Below are positions 1 to 8,106 of a stretch of 11,061 nt of DNA, piece after piece. The DNA lies in the NCBI GenBank assembly GCA_030825825.1, contig JAPJPE010000037.1:1-11061 (forward strand), in the 5' to 3' direction. The position numbers were made by a program, and so were the translations under genes. The notes beneath the pieces are model-generated. The model made no database searches, was not told the origin of the DNA, and saw only the letters and a list, made by a program, of their open reading frames with translations. This stretch comes from Streptococcus sp. (GTDB lineage Bacteria; Bacillota; Bacilli; Lactobacillales; Streptococcaceae). How positions within the stretch are numbered: position 1 is the stretch's first letter; each line of letters begins with the position of its first letter.

Positions 1-1365
1 GAGCAACAGCGGGCCCAATTGGCCTACCAACAAAGCCAAGAGCAACTGAAAGAAATTCAGGAACTCTTAGAAGCTTTGAAGTCAGAATTGGCAACAGATG
101 CGACCCAGTCTCTCCAAGAAGAGATGGAATCCCTTACTGAGCAATTGGCAGAAATTGAGCTTCAAAAAGAAAATTTGAACCGCGACATTGAAACAATGAA
201 GTCGGACAAAGATGTTCTGCAACAAAAAGTACAAAACTTGCAAGAGCAATTGGCAGAATTGCGACTTCAACAGACGGAATGGTTGAGCCAACAAAGCTAT
301 GAGCAAACAGATGCTCGTCGCTTGGAAGAAACGATCTCCCAGTTGGAAGTAGAAGAGCATCAGTTGCAATTGCTGATTGAACAAGGCGATGCCCAAGTTC
401 AAACAGTAGATGTGGAGCAGCTAGCCAATCAATTGGCACAGGCCCAAGCCAAGAAAACGGACTTGGAACAAGGGGTCATTCGGAAACGCTTTGAGCTAGA
501 TGATTTGGAAGGCCAGGCCGAAGATGTGGCAGAACAGATGGAACAAGCTCGCAAGAAAAACGAAGAGTGGATTCGTCAACAAGCCAAGGCTGAAGCGACA
601 CGTGAAAAGCATGCGGATCGTTTGAACAAACTCTTAACGCAAATTACCGATGAATTCATGCAAAGCTTTGACCAAGCCAAAGAACAGGCCAAACCTGTTG
701 AAAATCTTGCAGCAGCTGAAAACCAGCTCAAGAGCATCGAAAAAGATATTAAGGCACTTGGTCCAGTCAATGTGGATGCGATCGAGCAGTACGACGAGGT
801 GAAGGGGCGCTTTGATTTCCTTTCCAGCCAGCGTGAGGATGTCTTGGCTGCGAAAAATATGCTTCTGTCTACCATCAACGACATGAATGATGAAGTCAAG
901 GAACGCTTTAAATCAACTTTTGAAGCCATTCGTGAATCCTTTAAAGTCACTTTCCGTCAAATGTTTGGTGGGGGGGCTGCTGATTTGATTTTGACAGAGC
1001 CAGATCTTCTGACAGCTGGTGTTGAGATTTCTGTGCAGCCACCTGGTAAAAAGATCCAATCCTTAAACCTCATGAGTGGTGGAGAAAAGGCCTTGTCTGC
1101 CTTGGCCCTCTTGTTCTCGATCATTCGTGTCAAGACCATTCCATTTGTCATTCTGGATGAGGTAGAGGCTGCTCTGGATGAGGCCAATGTCAAGCGCTTT
1201 GGTGATTATCTCAACCGCTTTGATAAGGAAAGCCAATTTATTGTCGTGACGCACCGGAAGGGAACCATGTCAGCTGCAGATTCCATCTATGGAGTGACCA
1301 TGCAGGAATCTGGGGTTTCTAAAATCGTCTCTGTAAAATTGAAAGACTTAGAAAATGAAGAATAA
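1..1365 (+). CDS. smc: Chromosome partition protein Smc, C-terminal part (5' end outside window)
   Basis: Smc is the ATPase core of the bacterial condensin Smc-ScpA-ScpB, which compacts and segregates the chromosome. The frame is open from base 1, so the gene starts upstream; the in-frame TTG at 19 is not a start. The visible 454 residues are about the last 40% of a protein usually near 1,180 residues. Residues 1 to about 240 are the Gln/Glu-rich heptad pattern of the returning coiled coil. The C-terminal ATPase half follows: the GPVN segment (near 753-783), the ABC signature MSGGEKALSAL starting at residue 358, Walker B FVILDEVEAALD with D386/E387 (about 1144-1179), and the switch His in VVTHRKG at residue 418. 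The hinge and Walker A lie outside the window. The 3' end overlaps the next gene by 11 bp, so they are co-transcribed. Identification is secure from the signature and Walker B motifs. Confidence 0.97.
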   Translation, partial: EQQRAQLAYQQSQEQLKEIQELLEALKSELATDATQSLQEEMESLTEQLAEIELQKENLNRDIETMKSDKDVLQQKVQNLQEQLAELRLQQTEWLSQQSYEQTDARRLEETISQLEVEEHQLQLLIEQGDAQVQTVDVEQLANQLAQAQAKKTDLEQGVIRKRFELDDLEGQAEDVAEQMEQARKKNEEWIRQQAKAEATREKHADRLNKLLTQITDEFMQSFDQAKEQAKPVENLAAAENQLKSIEKDIKALGPVNVDAIEQYDEVKGRFDFLSSQREDVLAAKNMLLSTINDMNDEVKERFKSTFEAIRESFKVTFRQMFGGGAADLILTEPDLLTAGVEISVQPPGKKIQSLNLMSGGEKALSALALLFSIIRVKTIPFVILDEVEAALDEANVKRFGDYLNRFDKESQFIVVTHRKGTMSAADSIYGVTMQESGVSKIVSVKLKDLENEE

Positions 1366-2161
1366 TGATATCAAATTGATCGCTACGGATATGGATGGAA
1401 CTTTTTTAAATGACCAACATCAGTACGATCAAGACCTTTTACGCAAGGTGTTAGCAGGTTGCAAAGAAAAAGGCATTTATTTTGCCGCTGCGAGTGGCCG
1501 TGCCCTCCTTTCTCTCAAATCCCTCTTTAAAGGGTTTGAAGACCAGATGATTTTCATTGCTGAAAATGGTAGTGTGGTAGAATTTCATGGAGAAGATCTC
1601 TACGAAGCGACCATGTCCAAAAACTTTTATTTGAGTGTTTTTGAGGCTTTGAAAGCTTCCCCTTATGCAGACCCGAATAAGCTTCTTTTGACTGGGAAAA
1701 AAGGGAGCTATGTCTTAGAAACAGTAGATCCCGACTATCTGGCCTTGAGTCAGCACTACAATGAAAACATTCAAAAAGTGAAAAGCCTAGCAGATATTCA
1801 GGATGAAATCTTCAAATTGACCACCAACTTTGATGCAGCTCTAGTACTTGAAGGTGAGCAATGGGTCACTGAGAACATCCCCGGTGTCAAAGCGATGACG
1901 ACAGGTTTTGAATCGATTGATATTGTCCTCGATTATGTCGATAAGGGAGTGGCCATTACCGCCTTAGCGGATAAACTAGGGATCTCGATGGATCAGGTGA
2001 TGGCTTTCGGGGATAACTTAAATGACCTCCATATGATGCAAGTCGTGGGCCATCCTGTAGCGCCAGAAAATGCACGTCCTGAAATCTTAGCGATTGCTGA
2101 AAAAGTCATCGGCCACCATGCGACTGGTTCTGTCCTACGCTACATGGAGGAAATTGTATGA
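1355..2161 (+). CDS. Cof-type HAD-IIB family hydrolase (first of two)
   Basis: A 268-residue haloacid-dehalogenase phosphatase of the Cof/IIB class. These cytoplasmic Mg2+-dependent enzymes dephosphorylate small phosphorylated metabolites. All four HAD motifs are present: motif I DMDGT with nucleophile D12 and acid/base D14, motif II ASGR (S47), the motif III Lys in VDKG (K197), and motif IV FGDNLND (D220, D224). The IIB cap lies between motifs II and III (about residues 80-190). The ATG overlaps the last 11 bp of smc, so its ribosome site lies inside smc and is weak; translational coupling is likely. The 3' end overlaps the next gene as ATGA. Length and motifs look intact. The substrate cannot be read from the sequence; sugar phosphates, nucleotides and flavin or pyridoxal phosphates are all known for the family. 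Confidence 0.93.
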   Translation: MKNNDIKLIATDMDGTFLNDQHQYDQDLLRKVLAGCKEKGIYFAAASGRALLSLKSLFKGFEDQMIFIAENGSVVEFHGEDLYEATMSKNFYLSVFEALKASPYADPNKLLLTGKKGSYVLETVDPDYLALSQHYNENIQKVKSLADIQDEIFKLTTNFDAALVLEGEQWVTENIPGVKAMTTGFESIDIVLDYVDKGVAITALADKLGISMDQVMAFGDNLNDLHMMQVVGHPVAPENARPEILAIAEKVIGHHATGSVLRYMEEIV

Positions 2162-2979
2162 GTAAGATTTCCTTGATTGCGCTGGATTTAGATGGGACCC
2201 TTCTCAATTCAGAAAAAAAGATCTCCCCTCGCAATAGAGCAGCCCTCGCTGCTGCACAGGCCCAAGGTGTCAAGGTGGTTCTAACCACTGGTCGGCCCCT
2301 GAAAGCCATGGATTTTCTTTTGGAAGAATTGGGAACAGCAGGCCTCAAAGAAGAGTATACGATTACCTTCAATGGTGGCTTAGTGCAGCGAAATAATGGA
2401 GAGATTCTCTCAAAAGTTGTCTTGGCACCAGAAGATGTCGCAACCATTCATGATGAAACAGCCCGTCTAGGCCTTCCGCTGGATGCTATCAGTGAGGGAA
2501 CGGTTTATGAGATTCATGCAGATCGAAAGTCTCTCTATTCCCTTTACAATCCCTACCTGAACTTTATTGAAACAGATTTTAAAGACCTGCCATCCACGAT
2601 TTCCTACAACAAGTGTGTGACAGCAGTCGATCAAGACTTTTTAGATGCAGCGATCAAGCAGATCAAGCCGGACTTATTTCAAGACTATGAAATTTTTAAA
2701 TCTCGGGAAATGTTGCTGGAATGGTGCCCTAAAAATGTTCACAAGGCGACAGGTTTAGAGGCACTGGCAGCTATTTTGGGCCTTAAGGCAGATCAAGTCA
2801 TGGCCTGTGGAGATGAAGCCAATGACCTGTCTATGATCCAGTGGGCTGGACTAGGGGTTGCCATGGGCAATGCGATTCCAGCAGTGAAGGAAGTTGCAGC
2901 GCTTGTGGCCCCTATGACCAATGACCAAGATGCTGTCGCATGGGCGATTGAAAATTATGTGCTAAAGGAGAGTGAATAA
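2158..2979 (+). CDS. Cof-type HAD-IIB family hydrolase (second of two)
   Basis: A second, 273-residue HAD-IIB phosphatase directly behind the first. Motif I is DLDGT (D10, D12), motif II TTGR (T44), the motif III Lys is K196 in NVHKA, and motif IV is CGDEANDLSM (D219, D223). The family is the same as its neighbour, but the cap region (about residues 85-190) looks clearly different, so this is an old duplication or two independently recruited members with probably different substrates. The start overlaps the previous stop by 4 bp (ATGA), with a GGAGG ribosome site 6 nt before the ATG at 2158. The stop TAA at 2977-2979 directly abuts the ftsY ATG. The physiological substrate is unknown. The gene appears complete. 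Confidence 0.93.
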   Translation: MSKISLIALDLDGTLLNSEKKISPRNRAALAAAQAQGVKVVLTTGRPLKAMDFLLEELGTAGLKEEYTITFNGGLVQRNNGEILSKVVLAPEDVATIHDETARLGLPLDAISEGTVYEIHADRKSLYSLYNPYLNFIETDFKDLPSTISYNKCVTAVDQDFLDAAIKQIKPDLFQDYEIFKSREMLLEWCPKNVHKATGLEALAAILGLKADQVMACGDEANDLSMIQWAGLGVAMGNAIPAVKEVAALVAPMTNDQDAVAWAIENYVLKESE

Positions 2980-4638
2980 ATGGGATTATTTGATCGTTTA
3001 TTTGGAAAAAAAGAAGAAACTGAAAAAGTGCTTCCGTCTTCGGAAGAAGTGACGGAAAGTACTGAGGTTGAAGAAACTGTCAAAGAGGAGCCGGCGGCTA
3101 CCTTAAATGACAAGGAAGAGCAAAAAATCGCTGATATGGAGGCTTATTACCAAGAGCTCAAAGCGCGAATTGCAGCCACTCATCAACCTATTTCAACCGT
3201 TGCTCAAGAAGAGCCGGCAGAGGAACCTCTTGTTGAAGAAATCGTGACTTCAGAGACTCCTGAAGATCAAGAACCAGTAGAGGAGCCTCCAGTTGCCTTT
3301 GAACCTGCTCAAACAGAAGCAATTCCTCAAGAAGTTTCACCACTAGCTGATGACACGGAGACTGAGCCTCTTGAAGAAGTGAAAATTGAAGCGGAAGAAA
3401 CTGAAGATGGTGAGGAAGCAGATGGGGCTAACGGTTCAGAAATGGAAGAAGAGTCACCAATTGCCTCTCCATCATCTGACGCTGAGCTAGTAGAAGGGAG
3501 CACGACAGAAGAAGAGTCTCCAGAACTAGTAGAAGCTCAGGATGAGGTTTCAGAACCTGAAGTATCAGAAGCGATCGCTCAAGTGGAGGAAACTTCTGAA
3601 GTAGCAGAAGCCGAGTCCAGACTTCCTCAAGGAGAAGCAGCATCAGTCGTTGAGGAAAGAACTGTTGAAGAGGCAGAGGAGCCGATTCCAGACGAGGTTG
3701 AGCCAGAGCAAGAAACCATTCAGGAAAAATACGATCGTAGCTTGAAAAAGACACGGACTGGATTTGGAGCACGTCTCAATGCTTTCTTTGCTAATTTCCG
3801 TTCAGTCGATGAAGAATTCTTTGAAGAATTGGAAGAACTCTTGATCATGAGTGACGTTGGGGTTCAAGTGGCCTCTAATTTAACCGAAGAGTTGCGCTAT
3901 GAAGCCCGTTTGGAAAATGCCAAAAAACCAGATGCTCTCAAGCGCGTGATCATTGAAAAATTGGTGGACTTGTATGAAAAGGATGGCCAATTTAATGAAG
4001 CCATTCGTTTTCAAGATGGTCTTACGGTCATGCTCTTTGTTGGGGTCAATGGAGTTGGTAAAACCACATCTATCGGGAAGTTAGCCCACCGCTACAAACA
4101 AGAAGGCAAGAAAGTCATGTTGGTTGCAGCAGATACTTTCCGTGCAGGAGCAGTGGCTCAACTGGCAGAATGGGGACGCCGCGTAGATGTTCCAGTTGTA
4201 ACAGGTCCTGAAAAATCAGATCCTGCTAGCGTCGTCTTTGATGGAATGGAACGTGCAATCGCTGAAAACATTGATGTTCTGATGATTGATACGGCGGGTC
4301 GTCTGCAAAACAAGGACAACCTCATGGCGGAGCTGGAAAAAATCGGTCGCATTATCAAGCGTGTGGTACCTGATGCACCGCATGAAACCTTGCTGGCCCT
4401 TGATGCATCGACTGGTCAAAATGCCTTGGTGCAAGCCAAAGAATTTTCAAAAATTACGCCTGTGACAGGAATTGTATTGACCAAGATCGATGGAACGGCT
4501 CGAGGTGGGGTCGTCCTTGCGATTCGTGAAGAGTTGGACATTCCAGTGAAGTTGATTGGATTCGGAGAAAAGATTGATGATATCGGACCATTCCACTCAG
4601 AAAACTTCATGAGAGGTCTCTTGGAGGGCTTGATTTAA
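2980..4638 (+). CDS. ftsY: Signal recognition particle receptor FtsY, with long acidic N-terminal domain
   Basis: FtsY is the SRP-receptor GTPase that docks ribosome/Ffh complexes at the membrane translocon. The first residues, GLFDRLFGKK, look like a short amphipathic membrane-targeting helix. Residues about 12-246 form a highly acidic, Glu/Pro/Val/Thr-rich low-complexity A domain. The NG domain runs from about 247 to 552: N-domain helices beginning KYDRSLKKTR, P-loop GVNGVGKTT (355-363, K361), DTFRA (385-389), G3 DTAGR (437-441), specificity motif TKIDG (501-505) and GFGEKIDD (527-534). At 552 residues it is much longer than B. subtilis FtsY (about 330) and longer than I recall for the pneumococcal protein (about 430); the excess is all in the A domain. 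AAAGGAG ends 8 nt before the ATG. It is the last gene of the smc operon and is followed by a hairpin terminator. Confidence 0.97.
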   Translation: MGLFDRLFGKKEETEKVLPSSEEVTESTEVEETVKEEPAATLNDKEEQKIADMEAYYQELKARIAATHQPISTVAQEEPAEEPLVEEIVTSETPEDQEPVEEPPVAFEPAQTEAIPQEVSPLADDTETEPLEEVKIEAEETEDGEEADGANGSEMEEESPIASPSSDAELVEGSTTEEESPELVEAQDEVSEPEVSEAIAQVEETSEVAEAESRLPQGEAASVVEERTVEEAEEPIPDEVEPEQETIQEKYDRSLKKTRTGFGARLNAFFANFRSVDEEFFEELEELLIMSDVGVQVASNLTEELRYEARLENAKKPDALKRVIIEKLVDLYEKDGQFNEAIRFQDGLTVMLFVGVNGVGKTTSIGKLAHRYKQEGKKVMLVAADTFRAGAVAQLAEWGRRVDVPVVTGPEKSDPASVVFDGMERAIAENIDVLMIDTAGRLQNKDNLMAELEKIGRIIKRVVPDAPHETLLALDASTGQNALVQAKEFSKITPVTGIVLTKIDGTARGGVVLAIREELDIPVKLIGFGEKIDDIGPFHSENFMRGLLEGLI

Positions 4639-4649
4639 GAGTCAAATAG

Positions 4650-4690
4650 AAAAAGACAAATTGTTGAAGAACAATTTGTCTTTTTGTTTC
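4650..4690 (+). terminator. Intrinsic terminator of the smc-HAD-HAD-ftsY operon, possibly bidirectional
   Basis: A 16-bp perfect stem (4650-4665 with 4670-4685) closes a GAAG loop, beginning 11 nt after the ftsY stop. The top strand ends in a T-rich tract (4681-4689). The left arm begins with an A run, so the opposite strand also ends in T residues, and the hairpin could stop transcription from both sides. Confidence 0.9.
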
Positions 4691-4701
4691 CTTGCACTAT
4701 C

Positions 4702-4722
4702 AAAAAAACCACCCGAAGGTGG
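4702..4722 (-). terminator. Intrinsic terminator of zwf
   Basis: Read on the minus strand, this is a CCACC/GGTGG stem around a TTCG tetraloop, followed directly by seven T residues (4708-4702). It starts 6 nt after the zwf stop codon. The stem is short but GC-rich and has the exceptionally stable UUCG loop. Confidence 0.88.
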
Positions 4723-4728
4723 CTTTCC

Positions 4729-6195
4729 TTAATTCTTAGGTTCAGGTTTCCAAACCCATTCGGCTCCGTATTCTGCAAGGAGATCATCGGATGCAGTTGG
4801 TCCCATGGATCCAGACTTGTATTCATAGAGCGGCGCTCCATTTTCGGCCCATAGTTTTTCAATCCGGTCAATCAATTGCCATGAAGCACGGACTTCGTGC
4901 CAGTGGCTGTAATTGGTTGAGTCATTGTTCAAAACATCGAAAATTAATTTTTCATAAGGCTCTGGTGAAGCCCCAGTTGCGGTCGCATCTGTTTCGTAAT
5001 CAAAGGAAATTGGTGCGATACTGAATTTTTCTCCGACCTCTTTTCCGTTGATGCTCAATGAGAAACCTTCATTTGGTTGGATATAAATGGTCAAGACATT
5101 TGGTTGCAAGCTATGTCCAAAGATGGAGTCGGTTTGCTTGAAGACCACATTGACCATGGTTCCTTTTTGGGTCAAGCGTTTTCCAGTACGGAAGAAGAAA
5201 GGAACTCCACGGAAGCGATCGCTATCAACAAAGAATGCACCAGAAGCATAGGTTTCTGTAGTAGATTCAGGGTCGACATTGGGCTCACTGCGATAAGAGA
5301 TATCTTTTTTCCCTTCGATCGTACCTGAATGGTATTGACCACGGATAAAGAATTTTTTCAATTCGTCATCTGTTGGATTGTGCAATTGCTCAAAAACTTT
5401 AACTTTTTCTGCCCGAATCGCATCCTTGGTAAAGGTAGCTGGTTTATCCATGGCAAGCAAAGACAAAAGCTGAAGGGTATGGTTTTGCACCATATCTCGA
5501 AGGGCCCCCGAGTGATCATAGTAGCCACCGCGTTCTTCAACCCCCAAGCGTTCAGCAAAGGTAATTTGGATATTGTCAATAAAATCTCGGTTCCAAAGAT
5601 TATCAAAAATAAGATTTCCAAAACGAATGGCAAAGATATTTTGGATCATTTCTTTTCCAAGGTAATGGTCGATCCGGAAGATTTGTTCTTCATCAAAGGT
5701 TTCTTCCAATTCCTTGTTGAGCTGACTTGCCGTTTCCAGGTCTGTACCGAAAGGTTTTTCAACGATCAAGCGCTCAAAGCCTAGCCCATCCACAATGCCT
5801 TCTGATTTGAGGTGTTTGGCAATGGTTCCAAAAAATTGAGGAGCCATGGACAAGAAGAAGACCTTGTTGTGTTCTGTTTGGTATTTTTCATCCAAGCTAT
5901 TTTGCAATTCGCGCAGGGCGATGTAATGTTCGGTATCATTGACATCGTGGCTTTGGTAGTAGAAATGGCTAGCGAATTCTTGAGCTTGTTGAGGGCTATC
6001 GGCCAGATCTGTGATGGATTCTACCACGACTGATTCAAAGTATTCCTTGCTCCATGGTCTGCGGGCTGTTCCGATAACCGCAAAGTTTTCAGATAGATTT
6101 CCTGATTTATAGAGTCTAAAAAGGGATGGGTAGAGTTTGCGCTTGGCTAAATCTCCACTAGCCCCGAAAATGGTTACAATAACTTTTGAAGACAT
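4729..6195 (-). CDS. zwf: Glucose-6-phosphate 1-dehydrogenase
   Basis: Catalyses glucose-6-phosphate + NADP+ to 6-phosphogluconolactone + NADPH, the entry step of the oxidative pentose phosphate pathway; cytoplasmic. The protein has 488 residues, typical of the family. The N-terminal Rossmann fold carries the cofactor loop GASGDLA (11-17). EKPFG is at 146-150. The active-site signature RIDHYLGKE is at 174-182 (D176, H177, K181), and the catalytic-base His is H239 in QNHTLQ, matching D177/H178/H240 of the Leuconostoc enzyme. The ATG at 6195 has a modest AGGAAA/AGGT ribosome site, and an extended -10 lies 32 nt upstream. It stands alone between its own promoter and terminator and converges on ftsY, as in pneumococcus. 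It appears intact. Confidence 0.97.
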   Translation of the reverse strand: MSSKVIVTIFGASGDLAKRKLYPSLFRLYKSGNLSENFAVIGTARRPWSKEYFESVVVESITDLADSPQQAQEFASHFYYQSHDVNDTEHYIALRELQNSLDEKYQTEHNKVFFLSMAPQFFGTIAKHLKSEGIVDGLGFERLIVEKPFGTDLETASQLNKELEETFDEEQIFRIDHYLGKEMIQNIFAIRFGNLIFDNLWNRDFIDNIQITFAERLGVEERGGYYDHSGALRDMVQNHTLQLLSLLAMDKPATFTKDAIRAEKVKVFEQLHNPTDDELKKFFIRGQYHSGTIEGKKDISYRSEPNVDPESTTETYASGAFFVDSDRFRGVPFFFRTGKRLTQKGTMVNVVFKQTDSIFGHSLQPNVLTIYIQPNEGFSLSINGKEVGEKFSIAPISFDYETDATATGASPEPYEKLIFDVLNNDSTNYSHWHEVRASWQLIDRIEKLWAENGAPLYEYKSGSMGPTASDDLLAEYGAEWVWKPEPKN

Positions 6196-6226
6196 TTAAG
6201 TACCTATTTCCTATTTTATTAACCAT

Positions 6227-6235
6227 ATTTTACCA
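6227..6235 (-). promoter_or_regulatory. Extended -10 promoter of zwf
   Basis: The minus strand reads TGGTAAAAT, a TGn-extended -10 with one mismatch to TATAAT. No convincing TTGACA-like -35 is seen at 16-18 bp. Predicted transcription start is near 6220, giving a leader of about 25 nt before the ATG at 6195. Confidence 0.6.
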
Positions 6236-6317
6236 TAAAATCTACAAGATTTCTTTGATGGAATCGTTGTTCCGAATATTTTCCGCTTGGATTAGAGGAT
6301 TTGAGAGGAAAGCATAG

Positions 6318-6348
6318 AAAAAGCTAGAACCAATGTGGATTCTAGCTT
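6318..6348 (-). terminator. Intrinsic terminator of the small-protein/permease/DUF1980 operon
   Basis: A 9-bp perfect stem (6340-6348 with 6321-6329) and a 10-nt loop that can form three further pairs. On the minus strand it is followed by TTTTTCT. It lies about 40 nt past the stop of the TIGR03943 gene. Confidence 0.87.
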
Positions 6349-6388
6349 GAAAAGTTATAAGATGTTTGGATCTACAACGGAAGCTCCA

Positions 6389-7204
6389 TCAGAATACGCG
6401 GTAGACATAAGGATTGGCTGGTTTTGTAATGGTCTGGCAATCGCTAATGTGGAGGACAGGCAAGCTTTGTTTGAGCTGCTTGTGGTATTCAATGGACAAG
6501 GTTCCTTTAGCGTGGATCCAGGTATTGTTTTCAAAATGCTGCGGAGCACCCGTCGTTAAGAGACCGTAGACTCCGGAATCTGCGATACAGTGGATGATCC
6601 CAAAGCGAAAGAGGAATTGGCTGTCCTTGTTATTGGGGTCATTGTATACAAAACCGGTCAGCTCGATTGTCTTTCCTGCAAATTGGTCAGGATAATCATA
6701 AATAACCTCCATGACTTCCATGTAATTCTCAGTGGTCACCTGAATCACTTTTTTATCAACATATTTCTTTGCCGCCTGCTTCATTTCTGATTCATAGGCA
6801 GATTTGGTAAAATAGCTACTAGTATCTGGTTTGAGATACTGGGTTGTTGTCCCTTCGTCCTGCTGGATTTCCTTGGAAGATCCAGCCGCAACCGGGAAGT
6901 GGTAGCCTTTGGCAGAGACTGTTTGGGAATCCAGTGTCACTGTAGGGAAAAATAGCCCGACAAACAAAGGAATACAGAGCAAGAAAATACTCGCCACTTT
7001 TGCCCAGAAGCCAGAGAGATGACTGTGGATCTTCATCTGCTTGACCCAGATGATCAGCTGCACAAGAGCTAAAACAAAGGACAAGAACATGGAAATATAA
7101 GCCAAGTAAGAATAGTGTAAGTTGATGTATTGATTGAGCTTACCAGATAATTGCAGGTACATGGTGAGCTCAAAATAGCCAGCTAATATCAAGAAACGAA
7201 TCAT
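6389..7204 (-). CDS. TIGR03943/DUF1980 (UPF0703) membrane-anchored protein, YcgQ-like
   Basis: Function unknown; this family is typically encoded beside a UPF0718 permease, as in B. subtilis ycgR-ycgQ, and is thought to be its partner. From the ATG at 7204 the protein has 271 residues. Hydrophobic segments lie at about 3-19, 31-54 and 68-88. A soluble domain of about 180 residues, probably outside the membrane, follows. It includes the GKTIELTGFVYND stretch (178-190), a conserved-looking FGIIHCIADSGVYG (201-214, C206) and a second Cys, C256. The start is set by the ATGA overlap with the permease stop (7201-7204); a TTG at 7225 would add seven residues inside the permease gene and has no better ribosome site. 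It is the last gene of the operon, followed by a terminator. Family assignment is fairly sure; the role is inferred from pairing only. Confidence 0.85.
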   Translation of the reverse strand: MIRFLILAGYFELTMYLQLSGKLNQYINLHYSYLAYISMFLSFVLALVQLIIWVKQMKIHSHLSGFWAKVASIFLLCIPLFVGLFFPTVTLDSQTVSAKGYHFPVAAGSSKEIQQDEGTTTQYLKPDTSSYFTKSAYESEMKQAAKKYVDKKVIQVTTENYMEVMEVIYDYPDQFAGKTIELTGFVYNDPNNKDSQFLFRFGIIHCIADSGVYGLLTTGAPQHFENNTWIHAKGTLSIEYHKQLKQSLPVLHISDCQTITKPANPYVYRVF

Positions 7205-8106
7205 AGCACTACCCCCACAAACCAAGCATAAAGGAGCACAACTCCACTCACAATTCCGATAAATTGCCAGATAAAACGGGTCTTGAGATAATTTTTCATC
7301 ATGAGGAGATTTTTGACATCAAGCATAGGCCCAATCACCAAAAAGGCAAGAACAGGCGCTACTCCAAAACTCGTCAGAAGAGAGGATCCAACAAAGGCGT
7401 CCGCCTCGCTACAAAGTGAGAGGAGGAAGGACAAGGCCATAAGGAGGAGAATAGCAATAACCGGCGTCGCACTGATCGAAGTGAGGATCCGTGTTGGGAC
7501 ATAGACTTGGACGAGGCTTGCAAAAAGACAACCGAATACCAGGTAGCGTCCTGTATCAAAGAATTCATCAATTGCCTGCACCAAGACTTGAAAGAGCTTT
7601 TGACTTTTGCTTAAATCGCTAAAATCATGTTCATGCACAGGCTTGCGATGTTCTTTTTGGATCGAATCTGTTTGAATAAAGCCAAGGAAGATCCCTAGTA
7701 CCGTTGCGACCAGTAGGGAACCCAGGGCGCGATAGAGGGCCATCTTAATGGAATTCCCAAAGGCTGAGTAGGTTGCAAAGAGAACGATGGGATTGATGAC
7801 GGGTGCTGTCACCAAAAAGGGAACAGCAGTATAACTTGGAACTTTCTTTTCTAGAAAGCGATTGATAATGGGAACAATTCCGCATTCACAGGAAGGAAAG
7901 ATAAAGCCGATAAAGGTCCCAAAGAAGATTCGCCCAAATTTATTTTTGGGAAGAAAACGGTAAACCTTCTCAGGTGTGACATAAACCTCAATCATTCCTG
8001 AAATGATACTTCCGATCAGGACAAAGGGCAGGGCCTCGATGATAATCGAGAGAAAAATAGCCCCAGCCTGCAAGACGCTAGAGGGAAGGTGTTGAAAGAA
8101 TGTCAT
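7201..8106 (-). CDS. UPF0718 / ArsP-type permease, YcgR-like
   Basis: A 301-residue integral membrane protein of the permease family that includes B. subtilis YcgR and, more distantly, the organoarsenical exporter ArsP. Two pseudo-repeats are visible. The first has PSCECG (71-76, C73/C75) followed by VPFLVTAPVINPI (95-107). The second has LCSEADAF (231-238, C232) followed by FLVIGPMLDVKNLLM (255-269). Hydrophobic segments are near 11-38, 57-80, 92-115, 125-145, 187-203, 213-233, 245-265 and 279-300. The central polar loop (about 146-170) carries H153, H158 and H160. Its ATG shares one base with the stop of the upstream small gene (TAATG), with AGAAGG 8 nt before it. It overlaps the partner gene by 4 bp. 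The substrate is unknown; the CxC and His loop suggest a thiophilic ion or metalloid, but this is inference. Confidence 0.88.
   Translation of the reverse strand: MTFFQHLPSSVLQAGAIFLSIIIEALPFVLIGSIISGMIEVYVTPEKVYRFLPKNKFGRIFFGTFIGFIFPSCECGIVPIINRFLEKKVPSYTAVPFLVTAPVINPIVLFATYSAFGNSIKMALYRALGSLLVATVLGIFLGFIQTDSIQKEHRKPVHEHDFSDLSKSQKLFQVLVQAIDEFFDTGRYLVFGCLFASLVQVYVPTRILTSISATPVIAILLLMALSFLLSLCSEADAFVGSSLLTSFGVAPVLAFLVIGPMLDVKNLLMMKNYLKTRFIWQFIGIVSGVVLLYAWFVGVVL

Noticed and set aside
19..21. TTG as a start codon for the first reading frame
   Set aside because: The frame is open to base 1 and encodes an internal part of the Smc coiled coil; the gene clearly starts outside the window.
970..976. 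Run of seven G in smc as a possible phase-variation tract
   Set aside because: It encodes the normal Gly-Gly-Gly of the Smc C-terminal domain and is short; nothing else suggests switching.
3428..3772. Long minus-strand open frame opposite the acidic part of ftsY
   Set aside because: It is an artefact of Glu-rich codons on the other strand, giving a Leu-rich translation with no start signal or family likeness.
5329..5784. 151-codon plus-strand frame opposite zwf
   Set aside because: It is fully antisense to a clearly intact zwf, with no ribosome site and no recognisable domain.
6196..6388. Possible small gene between zwf and the TIGR03943 gene
   Set aside because: Only a frame of about 19 codons without a ribosome site is found; the gap is explained by the zwf promoter and the operon terminator.
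7223..7225. TTG as the start of the TIGR03943 gene
   Set aside because: It adds seven residues inside the permease gene without a better ribosome site; the ATGA overlap at 7201-7204 is the typical coupled start.
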